From: Flavobacteriales bacterium UBA7690 | GTDB taxonomy: Bacteria > Bacteroidota > Bacteroidia > Flavobacteriales_F > PHOS-HE28 | DNA: 8,772 bases | Direction of reading: 5' to 3' | Assembly (NCBI GenBank): GCA_002482775.1 | Contig: DLGQ01000053.1 | Coordinates: forward strand, 69,107 to 77,878 | Shown here: one piece after another, positions 1-7,952 of the stretch | How the letters are laid out: each line of letters begins with the position of its first letter | Position numbering within the stretch: the stretch's first letter is position 1 | Program-made: the position numbers and the translations under genes | The notes under the pieces: model-generated | What the model saw: the letters and a program-made list of their open reading frames with translations, nothing else | Databases searched by the model: none | What the model was told of the DNA's origin: nothing

Positions 1-3000
1 ACACGGGGCAGACCACCGGTGATGTCACCACCCTTGCCGGAGCTACGGGGGATCTTCACCATGATGTCACCAGCATCGATCTTGGCACCTTCGCTCACCA
101 CGATGTGGGCACCAACGGGCAGGCTGTAGCTCTTCAGCTCTTCCTTGCCTTTAGGGTCCATGATCTTGATGGTCGGGTTCTTGCGCTTGTCGCGGCTCTC
201 CACGATCACCTTCTCGGCGAAACCGGTCTGTTCGTCGATCTCTTCGCGGTAGGTCGCGTTCTCTTCGATGCTCTCGAACTCCACCTTACCGGCGAGTTCG
301 GAGATGATCACCGCGTTGTACGGATCCCAGATGCAGATGAGGTCGCCCTTCTTCACCGACTTGCCGCCCTTGTTGTAGATCATGGCGCCGTAAGGGATGT
401 TGCTCGTGGTGAGCACGATCCCCGTGTTGGCATCCACGATGCGCATCTCGGTGCTGCGGCTGATGACCACCTCGGCATCTTCGCCTTTGCGGTCCTTCTT
501 CGCCACCGTACGCAGTTCATCGATCTCGAGGATACCGTCGTATTTCGCACGGATCTCGCTCTCTTCGGTGATCTTACCAGCCACACCACCCACGTGGAAG
601 GTCCGGAGGGTAAGCTGTGTTCCTGGTTCACCGATGGACTGTGCGGCGATCACACCCACGGCTTCGCCCATCTGGACCATGCGGCCCGTGGCGAGGTTAC
701 GTCCGTAGCACTTCACGCAAACACCTTGCTTCTGTTCGCAGGTGAGCACGCTGCGGATCTCCACCTCCTCGATGGGGCTTGTCGCGATCTGCTTGGCGAT
801 GTCCTCGTTGATGTTCTCACCGCTGGACACCAGCAGGGCGCCCGTTTGTGGGTGATACACATCATGCACGGCTGTGCGGCCGAGCACACGATCGTAGAGG
901 CTTTCCACGATCTCTTCGTTCTTCTTCAGCGCGGTGGCTACGAGACCACGCAAGGTTCCGCAATCCTCGTTGCTGATGATCACGTCCTGCGCCACGTCAA
1001 CAAGACGACGGGTGAGGTAACCGGCATCAGCGGTCTTCAGAGCGGTATCCGCCAGACCCTTACGGGCACCGTGGGTGGAGATGAAGTACTCCAAGATGGA
1101 CAAGCCCTCTTTGAAGTTCGAGAGGATCGGGTTCTCGATGATATCCTGTCCGCCGCCGCCACCGCTCTTCTGCGGTTTGGCCATCAGGCCACGCATACCG
1201 CTGAGCTGACGGATCTGCTCTTTGGAACCACGGGCGCCGGAGTCCATCATCATGTAGATGGAGTTGAAGCCTTGGCGGTCGTTCTTGATCTGTTCCATCA
1301 AGGTGAAGGTCACCTTGCTGTTCGTATGGGTCCAGATATCGATCGTTTGGTTGTAACGCTCGTTGTTGGTGATCAGACCCATGTTGTAGTTGCCGGTCAC
1401 CTCGTCCACCTCGGCTTGGGCCACTTTCACCAGCTTGTCTTTCGCTGGTGGGATGACCACGTCGTCCAAGTTGAAGCTAAGGCCACCGCGGAAGGCGCTC
1501 ATGAAGCCGAGGTCCTTGATATCGTCCAAGAACTGGGCGGCACGTGCGGTACCGGTCTCTTTCACCACGAAGCCGATGATATCGCGCAACGCCTTCTTGG
1601 TGAGTACATCGTTGATGTAGCCCACTTCCTTCGGCACCACTTCGTTGAAGAGGGTACGTCCGCAAGTGGTTTCGATGATGCTGGTCTTGCCGTTGATGTC
1701 CGCCCACCGCAGTTTGATGTGCGTGTGCAGGTCTACCTGGCCTTCGTTGAACGCGATGATCACCTCTTCGGGGCTGTAGAAGACACGGCCTTCACCCTTC
1801 ATGGTGCGCTCAGCATCGGTCTTACGGCCTTTGGTGATGTAGTAGAGGCCAAGCACCATGTCCTGGCTCGGTACCGCGATCGGTGCGCCGTTGGCAGGGT
1901 TCAAGATGTTGTGGCTGGCCAGCATCAACAATTGGGCTTCCAGGATGGCAGCGTTGCCAAGCGGCACGTGAACGGCCATTTGGTCACCATCGAAGTCAGC
2001 GTTGAACGCCGTACACACGAGCGGGTGCAACTGGATCGCCTTGCCCTCGATCAGCTTGGGCTGGAAGGCTTGGATACCGAGGCGGTGCAGCGTTGGTGCA
2101 CGGTTGAGCAGCACAGGGTGGCCCTTCAACACGTTCTCCAGGATGTCCCACACCACGGGCTCCTTCTTGTCCACGATCTTCTTCGCGGACTTCACCGTTT
2201 TCACGATACCGCGCTCGATGAGCTTGCGGATGATGAACGGCTTGAAGAGCTCGGCCGCCATGTCCTTTGGCAGACCGCACTCATGCAATTTCATTTCTGG
2301 GCCTACTACGATCACGGAACGTGCGCTGTAGTCCACGCGCTTACCGAGCAAGTTCTGGCGGAACCGGCCTTGCTTGCCCTTGAGCGAATCGCTCAGCGAT
2401 TTCAGCGGACGGTTGCTCTCGCTCTTCACGGCGCTGCTCTTGCGGCTGTTGTCGAACAAGCTGTCGACCGCCTCTTGGAGCATCCGTTTCTCGTTACGCA
2501 GGATCACCTCCGGCGCCTTGATCTCCATCAGTCGCTTGAGGCGGTTGTTGCGGATGATCACGCGGCGGTAGAGGTCGTTCAAGTCGCTCGTCGCGAAACG
2601 ACCACCATCCAATGGCACCAACGGGCGCAGTTCGGGCGGGATCACAGGGACCACCTTGATGATCATCCACTCCGGGTTGTTGCTCCGGCGGCTGATGGCA
2701 TCACGGAATGCTTCCACCACGTTCAGGCGCTTCAGCGCTTCGTTCTTACGCTGCTGGCTCGTTTCCGTGTTCGCTTTGTGGCGCAGGTCGTAGCTCAACG
2801 TGTCCAGGTCCAGACGCTTCAGCAGATCATGCAGGGCGTCGGCACCCATTTTGGCGATGAACTTGTTCGGATCGTTCTCATCCAAGTGCTGGTTCTCCTT
2901 GCCCAAGGCTTCGAGGATGTCCAGGTACTCTTCTTCCGTGAGGAAGTCCAAGTGCTGTACGGCGTTGCCTTCCTTGTTCACCGCGGTACCGGCTTGGATC

Positions 3001-3419
3001 ACCACGTAACGCTCGTAGTAGATGATCTGGTCCAGCTTCTTGGTGGGCAGGCCCAACAGGTAGCCGATCTTGTTCGGCAGGCTGCGGAAATACCAGATGT
3101 GGGCGACGGGCACCACCAGTTGGATGTGGCCCATTCGCTCACGACGCACCTTCTTCTCGGTCACTTCCACACCGCAACGGTCGCACACGATCCCTTTGTA
3201 GCGGATGCGCTTGTACTTGCCGCAGTGGCATTCGAAATCCTTCACCGGCCCGAAGATGCGCTCGCAGAAGAGGCCATCACGCTCGGGTTTGTACGTGCGA
3301 TAGTTGATCGTCTCCGGCTTGATCACCTCACCATGGCTGCGCTCGAGGATCTGCTCGGGGCTGGCCAGGCTGATGACGATCTTATTGAAGTTGCTGTTCA
3401 GCTTGACTTCTTTCTTCAT
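1..3419 (-). CDS. rpoC: DNA-directed RNA polymerase subunit beta' (3' end cut off by window)
   Basis: RpoC is the largest subunit of RNA polymerase; with beta it forms the active-centre cleft in the cytoplasm. The frame is open from ATG at 3419 to the window edge, giving 1139 full codons; the family in Bacteroidota is around 1400 or more residues, so roughly the last fifth is missing. Visible in order: N-terminal zinc site with C64, C66, C79 and C82; the catalytic NADFDGDQM motif at 473-481, whose D475, D477 and D479 hold the catalytic magnesium; SGARGS at 727-732; a five-glycine insertion at 753-757; second zinc site C820, C894, C901, C904; trigger-loop start with R939 and H942. Between about 945 and 1130 lies an insertion that reads like the SI3 module of E. 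coli beta', ending at GGDITGGLPR by the edge. The start is the only ATG after an in-frame TGA in the 51-base gap downstream of rpoB. No strong ribosome binding site is seen. Co-transcription with rpoB is inferred. Confidence 0.98.
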   Translation of the reverse strand, partial: MKKEVKLNSNFNKIVISLASPEQILERSHGEVIKPETINYRTYKPERDGLFCERIFGPVKDFECHCGKYKRIRYKGIVCDRCGVEVTEKKVRRERMGHIQLVVPVAHIWYFRSLPNKIGYLLGLPTKKLDQIIYYERYVVIQAGTAVNKEGNAVQHLDFLTEEEYLDILEALGKENQHLDENDPNKFIAKMGADALHDLLKRLDLDTLSYDLRHKANTETSQQRKNEALKRLNVVEAFRDAISRRSNNPEWMIIKVVPVIPPELRPLVPLDGGRFATSDLNDLYRRVIIRNNRLKRLMEIKAPEVILRNEKRMLQEAVDSLFDNSRKSSAVKSESNRPLKSLSDSLKGKQGRFRQNLLGKRVDYSARSVIVVGPEMKLHECGLPKDMAAELFKPFIIRKLIERGIVKTVKSAKKIVDKKEPVVWDILENVLKGHPVLLNRAPTLHRLGIQAFQPKLIEGKAIQLHPLVCTAFNADFDGDQMAVHVPLGNAAILEAQLLMLASHNILNPANGAPIAVPSQDMVLGLYYITKGRKTDAERTMKGEGRVFYSPEEVIIAFNEGQVDLHTHIKLRWADINGKTSIIETTCGRTLFNEVVPKEVGYINDVLTKKALRDIIGFVVKETGTARAAQFLDDIKDLGFMSAFRGGLSFNLDDVVIPPAKDKLVKVAQAEVDEVTGNYNMGLITNNERYNQTIDIWTHTNSKVTFTLMEQIKNDRQGFNSIYMMMDSGARGSKEQIRQLSGMRGLMAKPQKSGGGGGQDIIENPILSNFKEGLSILEYFISTHGARKGLADTALKTADAGYLTRRLVDVAQDVIISNEDCGTLRGLVATALKKNEEIVESLYDRVLGRTAVHDVYHPQTGALLVSSGENINEDIAKQIATSPIEEVEIRSVLTCEQKQGVCVKCYGRNLATGRMVQMGEAVGVIAAQSIGEPGTQLTLRTFHVGGVAGKITEESEIRAKYDGILEIDELRTVAKKDRKGEDAEVVISRSTEMRIVDANTGIVLTTSNIPYGAMIYNKGGKSVKKGDLICIWDPYNAVIISELAGKVEFESIEENATYREEIDEQTGFAEKVIVESRDKRKNPTIKIMDPKGKEELKSYSLPVGAHIVVSEGAKIDAGDIMVKIPRSSGKGGDITGGLPR

Positions 3420-3470
3420 GTTCTCGCGTTGCTTGCTTCCGTTCGACGTTTCAGTTGCTCACCGGTTGGA

Positions 3471-6400
3471 TCACTCCAAGGAAACGTTCAGTGCCAGACC
3501 ACGGAGTTCGTGGAGCAACACGTTGAACGACTCCGGAATGCCCGGTTGCGGAAGGGGCTCGCCCTTCACGATGGCCTCGTAGGCCTTGGCACGACCGATC
3601 ACGTCATCGCTCTTCACGGTGAGGATCTCTTGCAGGATGTGGGCGGCACCGAATGCCTCCAATGCCCACACCTCCATTTCACCGAAGCGCTGACCCCCGA
3701 ACTGTGCCTTACCACCCAGCGGCTGCTGAGTGATGAGGCTGTATGGCCCGATGGAACGTGCGTGCATCTTATCGTCCACCATGTGTGCGAGCTTGATCAT
3801 ATAGATCACGCCCACCGTAGCAGGCTGGTCGAAACGTACACCCGTACCGCCATCGATGAGGTAGGTTTTTCCGTTGCGTGGGATACCGGCTTCGTCGGTC
3901 TCCGCATTGATCTGGTCGTGAGTAGCTCCGTCGAAGATCGGCGTTGCGTACTTGCGGCCCAGTTTCTTACCAGCCCAGCCCAGAACGGTCTCATAGATCT
4001 GGCCCAGGTTCATCCGGCTTGGTACACCCAGTGGGTTCAGGACGATGTCCACAGGCGTGCCATCTTCCAAGAACGGCATGTCGGCGTCGCGAACGATCTT
4101 GGCCACGATACCCTTGTTACCGTGGCGGCCGGCCATCTTATCGCCCACCGTCAGCTTACGCTTGGCGGCAACATAGACCTTGGCCAGTTTCACGATACCC
4201 GTAGGTAGTTCATCGCCGATGCTCACTTGGAATTTCTTCCGTTTGTAAACACCACTGATGTCGCTGTGGCGGATGTTGTAGTTGTGGATGAGTTCGCGCA
4301 CGAGCTCGTTCGTCTTCTTGTCCGCGGTCCACTCGGTGGGGTCCACGGTGATGAAGTCGATCGCTTGGAGCACTTTGGCGCTGAACTTAACGCCCTTCTT
4401 GATCTGCTCTTCCTTGTATTTGTTGAAGACACCGTTGCTGGATTGACCATCCACGAGCTTCATCAGCTTCTCGATCAAGAGGTTCTTCAAGGTACCGAGG
4501 TCCTTGTCCTGCTCCTTGTCGATCTGGTCGAGAACGCCCTTTTCGTTGCCTTTGGTCTTCTTGTCCTTCACGGCGCGGCTGAAGAGCTTCTTGTCGATCA
4601 CCACACCCTTCGTGCTGGGTGGCGCTTTCAGCGAAGCGTCCTTCACATCTCCGGCCTTGTCACCGAAGATGGCGCGCAGCAGTTTTTCTTCAGGAGAAGG
4701 ATCGGTCTCCCCTTTCGGCGTGATCTTGCCGATGAGGATATCGCCTTCCTTGATCTCGGCACCGATACGGATCAGGCCGTTCTCGTCGAGGTCTTTGGTC
4801 GCTTCCTCCGAAACGTTCGGGATGTCAGCGGTGAGTTCCTCCAGACCGCGCTTGGTGTCACGCACCTCCATGATGTACTCATCGATGTGGATGGAGGTGA
4901 AGATGTCCTCCGAAGCAACGCGCTCGCTGATCACGATGGCATCCTCGAAGTTGTAACCCTTCCAAGGCATGAACGCTACTTGCAGGTTGCGGCCGATAGC
5001 GAGTTCGCCATCCTGGGTGCCGTAGCCTTCGCAAAGTGTCTGCCCCTCGGTCACCTTCTCGCCCTTGCGCACGATGGGGCGCAGGTTCATGCAGGTGCTC
5101 TGGTTGGTCTTCAGGAACTTGGTGAGCTTGTATTCTTTCTCATCACCATCGAAGCTCACGGTTCGCTCGTCCTCGGTACGCTTGTACTCGATCACGATCT
5201 TGTCGCTATCCACCGATTTCACCACACCGTCGCCTTCGGCAACGAGCAGTACACGGCTGTCGCGGGCCACGAGTTCTTCCAGACCGGTACCAACGAACGG
5301 CGCCTCGGGGCGCAGCAGTGGCACGGCCTGACGCATCATGTTGGAACCCATGAGCGCACGGTTGGCGTCATTGTGCTCCAAGAACGGGATCAACGAAGCC
5401 GCGATCGAAGCGATCTGGTTCGGTGCCACGTCCATCAAGTGCAGCTCGGTAGGCTCCACTACTGGGAAATCACCCATCAGACGCGCTTTCACGCGGTTAC
5501 CTGTGAATTCTCCTTTGTCGTTCACAGCGGCGTTGGCCTGCGCGATCATCAGGTTGTCCTCTTCCTCAGCGCTGAGGTAGGTCACCTCGGCCTTCATGTC
5601 CACTTTACCATCCTTCACGGCACGGTAAGGTGTTTCGATGAAGCCCAGGTTGTTGATCTTGGAGTACACGCAGAGCGAGCTGATCAGACCGATGTTCGGT
5701 CCTTCAGGTGTCTCGATGGTGCAGAGGCGGCCGTAGTGGGTGTAGTGAACGTCACGTACCTCGAAACCAGCACGCTCGCGGCTCAGACCACCGGGTCCAA
5801 GCGCCGACATACGGCGCTTGTGGGTGATCTCGCTGAGCGGGTTCGTTTGGTCCATGAACTGGCTCAACTGGTTCGTTCCGAAGAACGAGTTGATCACCGA
5901 GCTCAAGGTCTTGGCATTGATCAGGTCGGTAGGCGTGAACACCTCGTTGTCGCGCACGTTCATACGCTCGCGGATGGTGCGGGCCATACGGGCCAGACCT
6001 ACGCCGAATTGGGCGTGCAACTGCTCGCCCACGGTGCGGACGCGACGGTTGCTCAAGTGGTCGATATCGTCCACATCGGCCTTCACGTTCACCAGTTCGA
6101 TCAGGTACTTGATGATGAAGATGATGTCTTCCTTGGTCAGTACACGAACACTGAGCTCGCTTTGGAGGCCTAGCTTCTTGTTGATACGGTAGCGGCCCAC
6201 TTCGCCGAGATCGTAGCGCTGCTCACTGAAGAACAGTTTGTCGATCACACCGCGAGCTGTTTCCAGATCGGGTGGTTCTGCGTTGCGCAGCTGGCGGTAG
6301 ATCACCTCCACGGCCTCCTTCTCGGAGTTCGAGGTATCCTTCTGCAGGGTGTTGTAGATCAGCGCGTAGTCCGCAGCGTTGATTCCTGCTTTGTGCAGGA

Positions 6401-7292
6401 TAACGGTCTTGGCGCCGCTCTCCACGATCTGGTCCACATGGATGTCTTCGATCACCGTTTCGCGATCGATCAGCACTTCGTTCCGTTCGATGGACACCAC
6501 TTCCCCGGTATCCTCGTCCACGAAGTCCTCCACCCAGCTCTTCAGCACGCGGGCGGCGAGCTTGCGACCCACGGACTCTTTCAAGTTGGCCTTGGTCACC
6601 TTCACCTCGTCGGCGAGGCCGAAGATCTCCAGGATCTGTTTGTCGCTCTCGAACCCGATCGCACGCAGCAGCGTGGTCACCGGCAACTTCTTCTTACGGT
6701 CGATGTACGCGTACATCACCCCGTTGATGTCCGTGGCGAATTCGATCCACGAACCTTTGAACGGGATGACACGGGCGCTGTACAGCTTGGTGCCGTTGGC
6801 GTGACGGCTCTGGCCGAAGAACACACCAGGCGAACGGTGCAACTGGCTCACTACCACACGCTCAGCCCCGTTCACCACGAACGAACCTTTCGGTGTCATG
6901 TAAGGGATCTGGCCCAGGTACACGTCCTGTACGATGGTCTCGAAATCCTCGTGCTCGGGATCGGTGCAGTACAGTTTGAGTTTGGCCTTCAGGGGCACAC
7001 TGTAGGTCAATCCGCGCTCGATGCACTCGTCTATACTGTAGCGTGGCGGATCGATGAAGTAGTCCAGGAATTCCAGCACGAACTGGTTGCGGGTGTCCGT
7101 GATGGGGAAGTTCTCGCTGAACACCTTGAAGAGGCCTTCGCTTTCGCGGTGTTCGGGGAGAGTCTCGATCTGGAAGAAGTCTTCGAAACTCTTCAGTTGG
7201 ATATCGAGGAAATCGGGATAGTCGATCGAAAGCGGACTGGAGCCGAAATCGATACGCTTGCTTTTCTTGGAACTGGTCTTCGCCTGGGCCAT
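3471..7292 (-). CDS. rpoB: DNA-directed RNA polymerase subunit beta (complete)
   Basis: RpoB is the second large catalytic subunit of RNA polymerase and the rifampicin target. The 1273-residue protein is complete, ending in TGA at 3471-3473. I chose the ATG at 7292 (MAQAKTSSKK) because the family starts shortly before the YPDFLDIQLKSFEDFF motif (25-40); an in-frame ATG 13 codons upstream would add a non-conserved, hydrophobic tail. Landmarks: rifampicin-binding segment at about 474-500 (QLSQFMDQTNPLSEITHKRR and on), then ETPEGPNIGL at 527-536; NFEDAIVISERV with E783 and D784; an insertion at about 907-1040 in the place of the beta SI2/i9 module; GDKMAGRHGNKG with active-site lysines K1052 and K1060; QPLGGKAQFGGQRFGEMEVWALEA, in two parts, near 1190-1213, contacting beta'. 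Key rifampicin-contact residues look unmutated, with Thr at the E. coli 518 position, which I believe is usual for this phylum; sensitivity is inferred only. Residue T525 is odd (see findings). Lies 187 bases after rplL and 51 before rpoC. Confidence 0.99.
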   Translation of the reverse strand: MAQAKTSSKKSKRIDFGSSPLSIDYPDFLDIQLKSFEDFFQIETLPEHRESEGLFKVFSENFPITDTRNQFVLEFLDYFIDPPRYSIDECIERGLTYSVPLKAKLKLYCTDPEHEDFETIVQDVYLGQIPYMTPKGSFVVNGAERVVVSQLHRSPGVFFGQSRHANGTKLYSARVIPFKGSWIEFATDINGVMYAYIDRKKKLPVTTLLRAIGFESDKQILEIFGLADEVKVTKANLKESVGRKLAARVLKSWVEDFVDEDTGEVVSIERNEVLIDRETVIEDIHVDQIVESGAKTVILHKAGINAADYALIYNTLQKDTSNSEKEAVEVIYRQLRNAEPPDLETARGVIDKLFFSEQRYDLGEVGRYRINKKLGLQSELSVRVLTKEDIIFIIKYLIELVNVKADVDDIDHLSNRRVRTVGEQLHAQFGVGLARMARTIRERMNVRDNEVFTPTDLINAKTLSSVINSFFGTNQLSQFMDQTNPLSEITHKRRMSALGPGGLSRERAGFEVRDVHYTHYGRLCTIETPEGPNIGLISSLCVYSKINNLGFIETPYRAVKDGKVDMKAEVTYLSAEEEDNLMIAQANAAVNDKGEFTGNRVKARLMGDFPVVEPTELHLMDVAPNQIASIAASLIPFLEHNDANRALMGSNMMRQAVPLLRPEAPFVGTGLEELVARDSRVLLVAEGDGVVKSVDSDKIVIEYKRTEDERTVSFDGDEKEYKLTKFLKTNQSTCMNLRPIVRKGEKVTEGQTLCEGYGTQDGELAIGRNLQVAFMPWKGYNFEDAIVISERVASEDIFTSIHIDEYIMEVRDTKRGLEELTADIPNVSEEATKDLDENGLIRIGAEIKEGDILIGKITPKGETDPSPEEKLLRAIFGDKAGDVKDASLKAPPSTKGVVIDKKLFSRAVKDKKTKGNEKGVLDQIDKEQDKDLGTLKNLLIEKLMKLVDGQSSNGVFNKYKEEQIKKGVKFSAKVLQAIDFITVDPTEWTADKKTNELVRELIHNYNIRHSDISGVYKRKKFQVSIGDELPTGIVKLAKVYVAAKRKLTVGDKMAGRHGNKGIVAKIVRDADMPFLEDGTPVDIVLNPLGVPSRMNLGQIYETVLGWAGKKLGRKYATPIFDGATHDQINAETDEAGIPRNGKTYLIDGGTGVRFDQPATVGVIYMIKLAHMVDDKMHARSIGPYSLITQQPLGGKAQFGGQRFGEMEVWALEAFGAAHILQEILTVKSDDVIGRAKAYEAIVKGEPLPQPGIPESFNVLLHELRGLALNVSLE

Positions 7293-7357
7293 GTGTGCGG
7301 GATAAGGAAGAACGAGTACGACCGTTATCAAACGACGGATCCACTGACACTTTCCGG

Positions 7358-7386
7358 ATACCCGAGCCGGATCACTGCTCGGGTAT
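7358..7386 (-). promoter_or_regulatory. Second stem-loop, upstream of rpoB
   Basis: A perfect 10-base inverted repeat, ATACCCGAGC at 7358-7367 and GCTCGGGTAT at 7377-7386, encloses a nine-base loop. One mismatch further out, two more pairs are possible (7356-7388 and 7355-7389). It ends 65 bases before the rpoB ATG and lies 27 bases beyond the first hairpin. No T-run follows in the transcribed direction. It may act in attenuation, RNA processing or mRNA protection for rpoB-rpoC; being symmetrical, it could also be a protein-binding site in the DNA. Which of these holds is not decided by the sequence. Confidence 0.65.
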
Positions 7387-7413
7387 GCGTTGCCCCACTG
7401 AAGGGACGTTGAT

Positions 7414-7462
7414 CACAGCACAGCCGGAAAGGCCCGCCGTGGGGCCTCTCCGGACTGCTGTG
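7414..7462 (-). promoter_or_regulatory. Long stem-loop after rplL (intercistronic hairpin)
   Basis: In the rplL to rpoB gap the transcript can fold into a long hairpin. The inner stem pairs 7442-7453 with 7424-7435, 12 pairs including one G-U in the RNA, around a six-base loop at 7436-7441. A small internal loop (7454-7455 against 7421-7423) is followed by a 7-pair outer stem, TGCTGTG at 7456-7462 against CACAGCA at 7414-7420. It begins 17 bases after the rplL stop. There is no T-run after it in the transcribed direction, so it is not a standard intrinsic terminator. By position it resembles the attenuator and RNase III processing region between rplL and rpoB of E. coli; that role here is inference. 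Confidence 0.75.
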
Positions 7463-7479
7463 TCGCTTGCGCGTTGATC

Positions 7480-7857
7480 TTACTTAACTTCAACTTCAGC
7501 GCCGGCTTCCGTCAATTGCTGCTTCAGGCTCTCTGCGTCTTCTTTGGACACACCTTCCTTCAGCGGCTTCGGAGCACCGTCAACGAGGTCTTTCGCTTCT
7601 TTCAGTCCCAGACCGGTGAGTTCTTTCACCAATTTCACCACGGCCAGTTTGTTCTGTCCACCGGCTTTCAGGATCACATCGAAGCTGGTCTTCGCAGCGG
7701 CGGCTTCACCACCAGCGGCAGCGCCACCAGCAGCAACGGCCACAGCGGCTGCTGCAGGCTCGATCTTGTATTCGTCTTTCAGGTAGTTGGCGAGTTCGCT
7801 AACCTCCTTTACGGTGAGGCTCACGAGCTGGTCACCAAGTGCTTTGATATCTGCCAT
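7480..7857 (-). CDS. rplL: Large ribosomal subunit protein bL12 (L7/L12)
   Basis: L7/L12 is the flexible stalk protein of the 50S subunit. Its dimers bind the L10 C-terminal helix, and the C-terminal domains recruit and activate translational GTPases (IF2, EF-Tu, EF-G, RF3). The 125-residue reading matches the family length. Residues 1-34 form the helical dimerisation and L10-binding domain (MADIKALGDQLVSLTVKEV); about 35-56 is an Ala/Gly-rich hinge; 58-125 is the globular factor-binding domain with the conserved TGLGLKEAKDLVDGAPKPLKEG stretch (81-102). The frame starts at ATG 7857 and ends in TAA at 7480-7482. The bases before the start are A-rich (ACCCGAAAA) without a GGAGG-type site, so translation probably relies on an unstructured A-rich leader. 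It sits 95 bases after rplJ, its binding partner, and is followed by two hairpins before rpoB, which may help keep L12 made in excess over downstream products (inference). Confidence 0.98.
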   Translation of the reverse strand: MADIKALGDQLVSLTVKEVSELANYLKDEYKIEPAAAAVAVAAGGAAAGGEAAAAKTSFDVILKAGGQNKLAVVKLVKELTGLGLKEAKDLVDGAPKPLKEGVSKEDAESLKQQLTEAGAEVEVK

Positions 7858-7917
7858 TTTTCGGGTATTGTTACTTGTGTTCGGGGAAGCGGACTGTGCG
7901 TAACGCGTTTGATCGGT

Positions 7918-7940
7918 GGGGGCAGCGAACTATGCCGCCC
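7918..7940 (-). promoter_or_regulatory. Small stem-loop after rplJ
   Basis: In the 95-base rplJ to rplL gap, GGGGGCA at 7918-7924 can pair with TGCC at 7933-7936 plus CCC at 7938-7940, leaving a single bulged base at 7937 and an eight-base loop. In the transcript it starts 12 bases after the rplJ stop. It is weaker than the two hairpins after rplL and has no following T-run. It could mark an mRNA processing site or do nothing; the rest of this gap shows no other structure that I would defend. Confidence 0.35.
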
Positions 7941-7952
7941 TTGCGAAGTATC

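Noticed and set aside
105..4208. Very long open frame on the plus strand, 1367 codons, across rpoC and the end of rpoB
   Set aside because: It is antisense to two unmistakable essential genes and crosses their junction; its translation is rich in His, Val and Leu with no recognisable domain. Such frames arise when the coding strand avoids codons whose complement is a stop.
4227..6173. Antisense open frame of 648 codons opposite rpoB, and a further one at 6393-7412
   Set aside because: Same codon-bias artefact, with the same composition and no family motifs; rpoB on the minus strand explains the region fully.
7293..7331. Upstream ATG at 7331 as the rpoB start
   Set aside because: It would add MITVVLVLPYPAH, unlike any RpoB N-terminus I know; MAQAKTSSKK at 7292 fits the family and leaves a normal gap after rplL.
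7293..7340. Bacteroidota-type promoter (TTTG then TAnnTTTG) before rpoB
   Set aside because: A TTTG is present in the transcribed direction (within 7328-7333), but about 19-20 bases later there is no TAnnTTTG-like box, so the match is not better than chance.
7414..7462. Intrinsic terminator ending the operon after rplL
   Set aside because: The stem is strong, but the sequence after it is mixed (ATCAACGTCCC), with no T-run; rpoB would then need its own promoter, which I cannot see.
7690..7755. Low-complexity GCAGC/GGC-rich repeat in rplL
   Set aside because: It encodes the normal Ala/Gly hinge of L7/L12 and needs no other explanation.
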